Shown here: positions 43,824-51,597 of the stretch, piece by piece
How the letters are laid out: each line of letters opens with the position of its first letter
Position numbering within the stretch: the stretch's first letter is position 1
DNA from: Streptomyces endocoffeicus
GTDB lineage: Bacteria; Actinomycetota; Actinomycetes; Streptomycetales; Streptomycetaceae
Assembly (NCBI RefSeq): GCF_016741935.1
Contig: NZ_JAERRG010000045.1
Span: 1-54,737, forward strand
DNA length: 54,737 nt
Direction: 5' to 3'
Notes under the pieces: generated by a model
Database searches by the model: none
What the model was told of the DNA's origin: nothing
The model's input: the letters and a program-made list of their open reading frames with translations, nothing else
Translations under genes and position numbers: made by a program

Positions 43824-44730
43824 ATGATAGTTCGTTCCCGCCTAGTTCACGGCAAGGCAGCGCGTAGGCATGCAGCACTGCGTCACACCCGTTCGTACAT
43901 CCCAAGCGAGTCCGTCTTCGAACTCAAAAAGCCGTTCAGAACCACCGACCAAGCGCTTCTCACGCTGTGGGATAGGGTGCGGAACCTAGACGACCGCATC
44001 GAGGAGTCGCTCTCAAAGAATGGCTACTCAACGGTGCTGGGAGACTCGCTTTTCCAGCATCGGAGCGACGATGAGATCGTGCTCTGCCTGAATTATGACG
44101 GCCTTTATGGCATCAACAACGTCAACCGGTTCCTGCAGGCGAGCAATCCGAATCCAGCTGTGACCTGGAGCGAGTCCACGCACAAGGTCGGCGACCCCGT
44201 GCTCTTCAACGATTCTGATCGGTTCCGTCCGGTTATTTTCAACAATCTGAAGGGCAAGATCGTCAAGATCGATCGCGTTACCGGCCGCATCACGTTCGAT
44301 GTGAAACTCGAACGTGATGTCACTTCAGCCGACGTGTCCGGTACAGATCTGCGCTGGATAGAAGGCTCGACCGTCCAGTTCGACGTCTTCGAGCGTGGCA
44401 ACAGCGATGATGATGACGATAAGGTCACCACCATGGTGCCGTTTCAGATCGCGTACGCCGTATCGATCCACAAAGCGCAGGGCCTTGAGTACAATTTGGT
44501 GAAGGTTGTCATCACGGATGCTAACGAGGAGAGTATCTCCCATAGCATCTTCTACACCGCGATCACACGCGCTCGGGAGCGTCTCGAAGTGTTCTACGCA
44601 GCAACGAATCCTGAGCCGTCTCGCAGTACGTGAGAACACGAAAGACGAGATTCTACTGAAGGTGCGCCGAGGCGTGATCCCTGTTGTGAAGCGACCGAAA
44701 CGCCAAAAGGCGCGCCAGCTGCCGTAGACG
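43824..44730 (+). pseudogene. C-terminal half of a RecD/UvrD-like helicase, truncated and frameshifted
   Basis: The 269-residue frame carries the second half of an SF1 helicase: DEIVLCLNYDGLYGINNVNRFLQ, VGDPVLFNDSDRF, and the UvrD_C_2 block PFQIAYAVSIHKAQGLEYN with FYTAITRARERLEVFY. The N-terminal half with Walker A and B is missing, and an arbitrary ATG follows 2 bp after the ATPase stop. The natural C-terminus continues in another frame (RENTKDEILLKVRRGV) from about 44630 to 44727, so there is a frameshift near 44620. It is an inactive fragment, probably once part of the same defence locus or of a neighbour. Confidence 0.7.
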
Positions 44731-44804
44731 CCGGAGCTGAAGTTTGGGGGACGCTGAGGCGACCAATCGTCCGGAGGTAGTGGCCCACGGGGCGAGGCTC
44801 CTGG

Positions 44805-45059
44805 TCAACGGCGCCAGGCCACGGCTGCGGCCCGTAGCCTTTCCATGCTGGCGACCACCTGCGCGGCGACGAGGTGCCCGATCGACACGGCCGCCTGACG
44901 ACCGGACGCTTCAAAGGCCGGATTGTTCCTGGCCGCCGCCCTGGCGATCGCCGCCCGCAGCAACCCCAGCGACTCGGACGAGATCCGTATCGGCCTCTGT
45001 GAACCCTTCTGGTTCGCGCTGTCCCGGCCGTCGCTGCTGCTGTTTGCCTCGTCCGTCAT
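44805..45059 (-). CDS. Small hypothetical protein
   Basis: This 84-residue protein starts with ATG. A charged, Ser/Asp/Gln-rich N-terminus (SSSDGRDSANQKGSQRP) is followed by an Ala-rich amphipathic helical part (SLGLLRAAIARAAARN, then IGHLVAAQVVASMERLR). I do not recognise the family. It lies alone in the decayed stretch between the helicase fragment and the GIY-YIG gene and might be an element regulator or a remnant. Confidence 0.4.
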   Translation of the reverse strand: MTDEANSSSDGRDSANQKGSQRPIRISSESLGLLRAAIARAAARNNPAFEASGRQAAVSIGHLVAAQVVASMERLRAAAVAWRR

Positions 45060-45263
45060 GTTGCCCCTTGCCCGTCAACCAGGCCAGCGCCCGGTGATAT
45101 CGGCACAGGATAGGACCAGCCGCCCACAAACGATATGTTCCCGCCCAGACGGGTTGCAGGGGGGCACGGGGAGAAGGCGGATTCTCCGGCCCGGGCTCGG
45201 GGCGGCCCTACTCGGCGCTCACGCTCTCCACCCGGCCACATCAGATCGCGCCCGGCCGAACTC

Positions 45264-45844
45264 TCACCGACTGGCCTTCTTGTTGAGGGACGGCAGCCGT
45301 TCCTTCAACAGCCGGTCCTCCAGCACGTACGCAGCCTCCCGATCCGGGCATGGGTACGCCTGCCAGCTCGTGAAGACCTTGCCGTCCTTCACGTGCTTTC
45401 CTATGCGAGTACGGAACTGGTCAGTGCTTCCCAGGTAGCAGGGGTCGTTGCGGGCGTCGAAGAGCGCGTAGACAACCCCCACGCCTCGCAGCGGGCAGGG
45501 ATCTGTCTCTGGGCACGGCCACGTGCCAACCCATGTCCCCTCAGGCCCGTTGGGCGGCTTCATGAGGTGGCATGTCTGATACGGCAAGTCGATGTGGTTG
45601 TTCCAGCGGCGTGTGCGGCGCGGGGTCACAAGGGCCCGGTACGCCTTGAAAAACTCAAGCAACTCCGTGATGGTGACGTCCCCGCACCGGTACGAGGAGC
45701 CGTAGTGGTGCAGGATCTGGTCTTCGGCATTCTCTTGGGCCTCGACCAGCTTCTGCTGGCGGGCTTCAAGAGCTGTTTGTGCTGGAGCGTCGCGTGGTAC
45801 GCCGACTCGACGGATGTGGAGCGTTGCTCCGGGACATTGGTCAC
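45264..45844 (-). pseudogene. GIY-YIG nuclease-like protein, split by a one-base frameshift
   Basis: Translation should start at the GTG at 45844, behind GGGGG, and reads VPEQRSTSVESAYHATLQHKQLL before the frame is lost at about 45770. In the next frame the protein continues without a break as LEARQQKLVEAQENAEDQIL through to the stop at 45264. The C-terminal third has a GIY-YIG core: GVVYALFDARNDPCYLGSTDQF, then a basic helix and the ECxLED-like VLEDRLLKERLP. Loss of one base in TTGGAAGCC would explain the shift. A TTG at 45662 could still make the 132-residue nuclease part. GIY-YIG proteins cut DNA in repair, homing or restriction; the role here is unknown. Confidence 0.6.
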
Positions 45845-45857
45845 GGTTCCCCCTGAG

Positions 45858-46444
45858 TCAGGCGCTGACTTCTTCGTGGCAGTCGCGGCACAGCTTGGAC
45901 TCGGTTGCATTCCTCAACGGCCGGTGGCGCTCCGGGCGCTTCGGCTTGCTGACGGGCGCTGAGCGCTGCCCTGGGAAGCTATCGGCGCTCTCTGACAGCA
46001 GCGGGGCAGCAGGAATGTTCTCGGGCGCCAGGCCGTGCCTGTAGACCGCGGCCAGTGACTTCGCGCTGTCCGTCTCCGCCACAGCTTCCATTCCGGCCAG
46101 CCGTCAGCCAGGGCCTGCGACACGCGCTCGATTAGGTGCGTCCGTTGCCAGGACCAGGTGTCTGGTCGTCCCCGCCCACGCGGGGGTAATCCGACGCAGT
46201 CCCCTTCCTCGGGGTCGTCGGGGACGTCGTCCCCTGGTGCCTCTATTGCCGCACAGTGGCCGACCAGGGAATTTGTGATCGCCAGCGTGGAGATAGGCTC
46301 CAGGACGAGGCGCTCAGTGATCCTGCGACGCGCGCCCGGGGGCCCGAGCAGCGGCGTGGACAACCACACAAAAGAACCTGGCCGGGCAGTAGACAGCCGG
46401 GCGGATGAACAACCGGCATACCCGCTCCCGCAGACTTCGTCCAC
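45858..46444 (-). pseudogene. Frameshifted hypothetical gene
   Basis: Two minus-strand frames join to one sequence: ERLVLEPISTLAITNSLVGHC through TWSWQRTHLIERVSQALADGWPEW in the first, then AVAETDSAKSLAAVYRHGL to the end RNATESKLCRDCHEEVSA in the second. The switch is at about 46090. The end carries a CxxC pair (CRDC). It ends 14 bp before the GIY-YIG start, so the two were probably one operon. I do not recognise the family. Confidence 0.4.
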
Positions 46445-46672
46445 ACGGTTGCCAGCTCATGGCGACATCACCCTGTGATTACGTTTCCCCGCCCCGCTTG
46501 GCACACTTTTCACAGCGTCGACCTTGCACACGTACGGTGCGCACTTGTCGCCACGACAGGGGATCACCGCAGGTCAAACGTGCTCCACAAGTCTGGTGGT
46601 CGCATATGTGAGCTCACCAGCTTCAGACTGGGTGTGTCGGCACTTTTGTACCAAACACGGGAGGCGATCATC

Positions 46673-48085
46673 ATGCGCTCCTCTGCCGACCGAGGCCGCA
46701 TCTACCGGCGCTGCGGCTGCCGGGATGCCCAGCACCGTCAGCTCGGCACGCGCTGCCCCAAGCTCGCCGACGATCATGATCACGGCACCTGGACCTTCGC
46801 CGTGGACCTGCCCGCACCCGCTGGCAAACGCACCACCATCCGCCGCGGCGGCTTCCCCACCCAAGACGCCGCCCGGTCCGCGCTGCGGCGGATGCTCGAG
46901 GGCGAAGCGGGCGGCTTCAACGCCGATCCGGACCAGACCGTCGCCGACTACCTCACCACCTGGCTCGAAGCCAAAGCCCTCACCCTCAAACCGACCACCC
47001 TCGTCCGCTACCGCGACTACGTCACCCACGACCTGATCCCAGCACTCGGCACACTCAGACTCGACGACCTCGGCTACCGCCACATCGCCGGCTTCGCCCG
47101 CACCCAGCTCAACACCGGCCGCGGCCGCGTCACCCTCCACCGCTGCCTCGCCACACTCTCCAGCGCACTCGGCGACGCCGTCCGCCAGCGCCGCCTCGCC
47201 CACAACCCCGCAAAGCCCTCCGTCCTCCCCCGCCCACCAGCCGCCGAACGCACCATCTGGACACCCGAGGAAGCCGCCCGCTTCCTGCGCCACTGCCACC
47301 ACGCCGACCCCCTGATGGCCGATTTCGTCGAAGTCCTCATCGGCACCGGCATGCGCAAAGGCGAAGCCCTCGGCCTCCACTGGGCCGACGTCCACCTCGA
47401 CGAACAAGTCCTCTACGTCCGCTACACCCTCTCCGCCATCAACAACAGCCGCCTCGTCATCACCACCCCCAAAACCCGCAGCAGCAAAAACTGGGTCGCC
47501 ATCTCCCCACGCGTCGCAACCGCACTCACACACCAGGCCCCACCCGGCCCTGCCGCACCGCAGCCCGACGATCCGTTATCCGGCCTGGTGTTCAGCCGGC
47601 CCGACGGTCAACCACTGCGACCGCAGACGCTCCTGGACCACTTCAAACGACTCGCAGCCCAGGCCAAAGTCCCCATCATCACCCTGCACGACCTGCGCCA
47701 CGTCGCCGCGACCGTCCCCATCACCGCAGGCATCCCGCTCCTCACCGTTTCCAAGACCCTTCGGCACTCCACCGTTTCCACGACGGCGAACATCTACTCC
47801 CACCTGACCCGGCAAGCCGCCCGCGACGCCGTAGAAGCCATCGACAAAGCACTTACCAAAGCCGACACCGGCCATACGGGTGGCATCCGCCGGCACTGGC
47901 CACCCCGGCCGCGACCGCGACCACACCGCGACCACCGAAACCGGCCCCACCACCTCTGGAAACGGACCTACTCCCCCACCATCACCGCTACTTCACCCGC
48001 CGCATCCCGACCCCAACAAGCGACTGCGACCACACTGCGACCACCGGCCTCCGCAACACGAAAAAGGCCGCTTTCCCATCTCTGA
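46673..48085 (+). CDS. Tyrosine site-specific integrase of the tRNA-Pro element
   Basis: The ATG at 46673, behind GGGAGG, begins MRSSADRGRIYRRCGCRD and gives 470 residues; the frame is open upstream but non-coding. An arm-binding N-terminus with a Cys-rich motif (RRCGCRDAQHRQLGTRCP) is typical of Streptomyces integrases. A SAM-like core-binding domain (about residues 80-180) and the catalytic domain follow: Arg in GTGMRKGEALGL, HDLRHVAAT, the histidine in TLRHSTVS and the tyrosine in NIYSHL. All catalytic residues are present. The last 60 residues are Pro/Arg/Thr-rich and may be a read-through extension. The gene ends 30 bp before attachment core 3, which it probably recognises. It is a close relative of the integrase at 1-333. 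Confidence 0.92.
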   Translation: MRSSADRGRIYRRCGCRDAQHRQLGTRCPKLADDHDHGTWTFAVDLPAPAGKRTTIRRGGFPTQDAARSALRRMLEGEAGGFNADPDQTVADYLTTWLEAKALTLKPTTLVRYRDYVTHDLIPALGTLRLDDLGYRHIAGFARTQLNTGRGRVTLHRCLATLSSALGDAVRQRRLAHNPAKPSVLPRPPAAERTIWTPEEAARFLRHCHHADPLMADFVEVLIGTGMRKGEALGLHWADVHLDEQVLYVRYTLSAINNSRLVITTPKTRSSKNWVAISPRVATALTHQAPPGPAAPQPDDPLSGLVFSRPDGQPLRPQTLLDHFKRLAAQAKVPIITLHDLRHVAATVPITAGIPLLTVSKTLRHSTVSTTANIYSHLTRQAARDAVEAIDKALTKADTGHTGGIRRHWPPRPRPRPHRDHRNRPHHLWKRTYSPTITATSPAASRPQQATATTLRPPASATRKRPLSHL

Positions 48086-48095
48086 GAAAACGGCC
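48066..48095 (+). terminator. Hairpin terminator of the integrase gene
   Basis: GGCCGCTTTC (48066-48075) pairs with GAAAACGGCC (48086-48095) with one mismatch around a 10-nt loop. The integrase stop codon lies within the loop/second arm boundary. It separates the integrase from attachment core 3. Confidence 0.5.
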
Positions 48096-48115
48096 TCCGA
48101 CCTGCGAAAACGCTG

Positions 48116-48167
48116 GTCGGGACGACAGGATTTGAACCTGCGACCCCTTGACCCCCAGTCAAGTGCG
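48116..48167 (-). repeat. Attachment-site core, copy 3: 3' part of tRNA-Pro(GGG) including the anticodon arm
   Basis: The same 43-bp core as the other two copies, extended by nine bases so that a full anticodon stem (CTTGA/TCAAG) with loop CTGGGGG and anticodon GGG can form. Upstream of this on the minus strand there is no D-arm or 5' acceptor strand, so it is still not a complete tRNA. It is the longest of the three fragments and lies directly behind the intact integrase. Confidence 0.8.
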
Positions 48168-48180
48168 AACGACGAATTCC

Positions 48181-48347
48181 CCGGAATTACAACGCTTTCC
48201 GCAGGTGAAATGCGTGCGGTAACGCCTGAGTTGTGCGGGGTCGCACACACCGTGTGGTCCCCAATTGGTCCCCACGACAGAGTCTCTATAAGCCAGCTTC
48301 GCTTTCACTTCCATCATGCACCTCTTGGCGACATCCGACAAGAACCT
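48181..48347. repeat. Att-flanking arm, copy 2
   Basis: This block resembles 550-715 over its whole length with scattered substitutions. Together with the core and the integrase it reproduces the order int - core - arm seen at the left end of the window. No gene is assigned. Confidence 0.6.
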
Positions 48348-48385
48348 TGCGCTTGCCGGGAATGTCATCTGCCCTGGTCGGAAGC

Positions 48386-48570
48386 CTGCACCTGCAATGG
48401 CGGTCGTCGGCCTCGTCGCTCGAGTAGGCGCTCTCGCGTAGCCGGTAGTCGACGCGTCATGATGATCGACCGTGCTGCTGCGACGGGCCTACCTGGGGGT
48501 GACCAACGCGTTCGCGCTGCTGCGTCTGCTGCCGATAACCGGAACAAGGATGCGGAGATCCTGGCCTGTG
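48386..48570 (+). mobile_element. Truncated 5' end of the IS found at 26852-28046
   Basis: The sequence follows the left end of the other IS nearly base for base (GGCCTCGTCGCTC, CATGATGATCGACCGTGCTG, ACCAACGCGTTCGCGCTGC, AAGGATGCGGAGATCCTGGCC) and then stops matching. A small deletion in CTGCCGATGAGC disrupts the transposase frame. Only the first 40 or so codons of the transposase remain. Confidence 0.75.
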
Positions 48571-48700
48571 GGTGCCGGGAATTATGTCACCTGGGCTGAC
48601 CTGTTGCTTCGGATCCGCCCAGATCTCAGGAACGGCGAGCCATTTTGAGGCAGCATGCCGGTCGTGGCGATACGGCTTCTACCTGAACGAAGCTATCGGC

Positions 48701-49020
48701 TAGCCAGCAGCCGCAACCGCTCGCGGACACTGGGCAGGACGTAGTGCTGTGCCTCGCTGGTGTACTGGATCCTCCCGAGTGGCAGGGCGTTGCCGGACTC
48801 CGGGATCAGCGCTCCGATCACGCCGAGGGCCGCTCAGCCGACGGGCGACGCGTATCAGGCCGAGCATGGGCAACGACAGCGGCACGATGTGCTGCGGCTG
48901 GCTGATCATGGCGATGACCGGTCTGGTGTTGTCCCAGTAGGGCAGGTCCGTCGCCTTCTTCGGCCGCTTCGCGACCTCCGTCGGCCATCCCGAATCGGCC
49001 ACGAGGACGACGTCGAGATG
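48701..49020 (-). pseudogene. C-terminal remnant of an unidentified gene, frameshifted
   Basis: One minus-strand frame reads DVVLVADSGWPTEVAKR, YWDNTRPVIAMISQPQHI and LPMLGLIRVARRLS; the end continues in another frame as ALGVIGALIPESGNALPLGRIQ to VRERLRLLAS and a stop at 48701. The shift is at about 48830. The front is missing. It could be the chromosomal gene broken when the element inserted, but I do not recognise the family. Confidence 0.4.
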
Positions 49021-49185
49021 CGGCCGCTAGGACTGAACAGGCGGCGCTGGGGTGTGGTCATCGATCGCCCTGTACGCGAGGGTGCAGGTTTGTGAGGGTA
49101 GGTCGGCCCGGGGCTCGCGCCCGCCGAGCGCGGCGCCGCCAGGAGGTGGCGGCGCGGCCGACGCCACCCGGCAGGGCGGTCCGGC

Positions 49186-49191
49186 TAGGCT
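49186..49191 (+). promoter_or_regulatory. Likely -10 box for a leaderless FUSC transcript
   Basis: TAGGCT lies 7 bp before the GTG at 49199, the spacing expected if transcription begins at the start codon. No ribosome binding site is present between them. The -35 region is poor. Confidence 0.45.
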
Positions 49192-49198
49192 CACACCC

Positions 49199-51382
49199 GT
49201 GACGTGGCTGCGGGCCTTCGGGGATGTCGTGCGTTCCGGGCTCACGGTCGAGGAGACGCGGCTGGAACCCCTGCTCGCGCTGCGCACGGCCGCTGGGGTG
49301 GCGCTCGTCATCGGGCCGGCCCTGTGGCTGGTCTCCCCTGCGTACGCCGCGTCCGCCGCCCTCGGTGCCTTCTCCTCGGGTGGGGCCACCTTCCAGCGCA
49401 CCTGGCGTCCACGCAAGGTGATCGCGCTCGGCGCGGGCGCGGGTCTGGCGCTCAGCACCTTCGTGGGCTACCTGGCGGCGGGGCGACTCGTGACGTTCCT
49501 CCCACTGCTGGCCGTATGGGCCTTTGTCGCGGGGATGGCGTGGGCCGTCGGATCGACCGCTGGGATCGTCGCAGCGACGACGGTCGGCAGCATGCTGGTC
49601 ACCATCACCCTGCCCACGAGCATCGGGCAAGCCCTGGAGCACGCCGGGGTCATCGCGCTCGGAGGCATGGCGCAGGCCATGCTGATCTTGCTGTTCCCGA
49701 TCCGCCGTTGGGGGGCGCATCGTGACGCGCTCGCCGACGCCCTGGCCGCCGTGGCGGACTACGCCCGCCGGCTGCGGCATGACCCGACCGCCCCGTTCGA
49801 CCCGGAGCCGTTGATGACGGCCCGGGACGCGGCCGCCGTGACGCCATCACAGGCCCGCACTCGTCCCCCTGTCCTCCACGGCCCCCGGGGCCTGGCCGAG
49901 CGCATTCGGTCGGTCGTCGCCGCGCTCGCCGACCCGGATGTCGGCGCCCCGGCGGAAGGACCCGGGCGGGGCCGCGCGCGGGAGTTGCTCGGCGCGGCCG
50001 CCGACGTCCTGGACGCGGCCGCCCGTTCGATCCGCCGCGGCACTCCCACCGAGGTGCCACCCGGGAGCGCGGACGTCCTGCGCGTCGACGAGGAGCACGA
50101 GGTGCTGGAGGGGCCCGCGCAGCAGGCCGCCGAGCGGCTCGTGGAACTGCTCGGCGAGGCATTGGAGATCGCCGGGAGCGGCAGCGCGCGCGGGAAGATG
50201 CCCACGCCGCCCGGCCCCGCGGGCGCCCAGTTCCTGGTGCGCCCGACAATGTTCCGGCTGCTCCCGGTCGTCGTCCGAGCGGTCCGCCGCGAGCTCCGCC
50301 GGGACTCCCCCGTCTTCCGGCACGCCGTCCGCCTGGCGGCGGTGGCCACGCTCGGCTATCTGATCGCCGCCCAGCTCCCCCTGGCCCACGGCTACTGGGC
50401 GCCCATCGCCTCGGTGATGGTGATGCGCCCGGACTTCCACCGGACGTACGCGCGTGCGGTGGCCCGGCTCGCCGGGACCCTGGCGGGGGTCGCGCTCGCC
50501 ACCGGGATGGTGCGGGCCGTGGGCCCGGACGCCCATGTGTTCGGCGCGCTGGCGGTGGTCTCGGCGGGCCTGTCGTACACGCTGATCCGTACCGGCTACG
50601 CCTACTCCCAGTGCTTCACTGCCGCGTACGTCGTCTTCCTGCTCGGCATGGGCGGCCAGGCATGGCGGCAGACGGTCCCGGAGCGGGTGGTGCTCACCCT
50701 GCTCGGCGGGGCCCTGGCAATGCTGGCGTACGTGGTGTACCCCGCGTGGGAGACGCCCCGGCTGCCGGGCCGACTTGCGGACTGGCTCGCCGCCAACGGC
50801 CGCTACGCGGCTGCGGTGCTCCGCAGCTACGCCGAACCGACCCGGGAACATCGCGCCGACGTGCGCAAGGCACTGCTGGCGAGCAGGGAGGCACGTGCCG
50901 CCTGGCAGGAGACCTACGACCGGGCAAGGCAGGAACCGGTCCGCCCCAGGGGTCTGACGTCGCGCGAGGCGGAGGAGGCGCAGGAGGCGCTCAAAAGGTT
51001 CGGCCGGGCGGCGATGCTCATGGAGAGCCACGTCCCGCGGGCCGACAGCCGTTTCGTCCCCGAGGCGGAGCGGTTCGCCGAGGCCCTGGAGGCGGACACC
51101 GCGCAGGCGGCAGTCGACGTGCGCGAGCACAGGAATCCGGACTGGGGGCGCGTCGAGGAGGCGCTCCACGCGTGGGAGGGCGCCACCGCCGGGGACCGGA
51201 GCCCGGTGGCACGACGCGGGGCGGAACTACAGAAGCGGGCCTTGGAGGACCTCGCGACGGCCGTGAGCCGCACACCCCTGGAACGGGACGTCGGCTCTGC
51301 CCGCGAGGAGCAGCGGGTGCGGGCGGCGGTGGCGGCGGCGGCGGAAGGTGACGGATCAGAACCCGCGCACCGGGGTGGGTGA
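49199..51382 (+). CDS. FUSC-family inner membrane protein (aromatic acid exporter type)
   Basis: The GTG at 49199 (VTWLRAFGDVVRSGL) gives 727 residues. Two clusters of hydrophobic helices, about residues 25-165 (LRTAAGVALVIGPALWLVSPAYA, VGSMLVTITLPTSIGQALEHAGVIALGG) and 375-525 (AAVATLGYLIAAQLPLAHGYWAPIASVMVMRPD, LSYTLIRTGYAY), are each followed by long charged helical cytoplasmic regions. The second cluster has the FUSC signature (YWAPIASVMVMRPDFHRTYARAVARLAGT). Such proteins resemble AaeB-type exporters and often protect against aromatic acids or other toxic metabolites. It is monocistronic by appearance and belongs to the conserved flank outside the mobile region. The substrate is unknown. 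Confidence 0.85.
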   Translation: MTWLRAFGDVVRSGLTVEETRLEPLLALRTAAGVALVIGPALWLVSPAYAASAALGAFSSGGATFQRTWRPRKVIALGAGAGLALSTFVGYLAAGRLVTFLPLLAVWAFVAGMAWAVGSTAGIVAATTVGSMLVTITLPTSIGQALEHAGVIALGGMAQAMLILLFPIRRWGAHRDALADALAAVADYARRLRHDPTAPFDPEPLMTARDAAAVTPSQARTRPPVLHGPRGLAERIRSVVAALADPDVGAPAEGPGRGRARELLGAAADVLDAAARSIRRGTPTEVPPGSADVLRVDEEHEVLEGPAQQAAERLVELLGEALEIAGSGSARGKMPTPPGPAGAQFLVRPTMFRLLPVVVRAVRRELRRDSPVFRHAVRLAAVATLGYLIAAQLPLAHGYWAPIASVMVMRPDFHRTYARAVARLAGTLAGVALATGMVRAVGPDAHVFGALAVVSAGLSYTLIRTGYAYSQCFTAAYVVFLLGMGGQAWRQTVPERVVLTLLGGALAMLAYVVYPAWETPRLPGRLADWLAANGRYAAAVLRSYAEPTREHRADVRKALLASREARAAWQETYDRARQEPVRPRGLTSREAEEAQEALKRFGRAAMLMESHVPRADSRFVPEAERFAEALEADTAQAAVDVREHRNPDWGRVEEALHAWEGATAGDRSPVARRGAELQKRALEDLATAVSRTPLERDVGSAREEQRVRAAVAAAAEGDGSEPAHRGG

Positions 51383-51399
51383 TCGATCCCCTCGACGTT

Positions 51400-51560
51400 C
51401 CGCCGGAAGGACTTCTCCGCCTCGGCCGTCACGATGAGTTGCGGATGCCGGCAGTCAGGCCGATGACGAGGAAAAGCTGGCAGTGGTGGAGCTGGCCGAC
51501 GCGTTTGAACAGGTTGCGCTGGGCGGCGGCGTACCACGTGGCAGCCGACGTGGTTGAGGC
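51400..51560 (-). pseudogene. Possible IS110-family transposase C-terminal remnant
   Basis: On the minus strand the frames give KNDRLNHVG and, in another frame, AQRNLFKRVGQLHHCQLFL, which resemble the C-terminal end of IS110-type transposases (LF.R..GQLHHCL). The reading frame is broken and no element ends are visible. It occupies the space between the convergent FUSC and permease genes. Confidence 0.35.
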
Positions 51561-51597
51561 GGTCGTTCTTCACCAACCGACGGGTAGCGGGCCCCGC

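Noticed and set aside
46574..47533. 319-codon minus-strand frame within the integrase
   Set aside because: Gly/Ala/Val/Glu-rich antisense of the integrase gene; no start signal or family resemblance.
29722..48115. Conjugation or replication genes of an integrative element inside the defence island
   Set aside because: No FtsK/TraB translocase, Rep or relaxase is visible; only a DUF5710-like scrap, so the island seems to be non-autonomous cargo.
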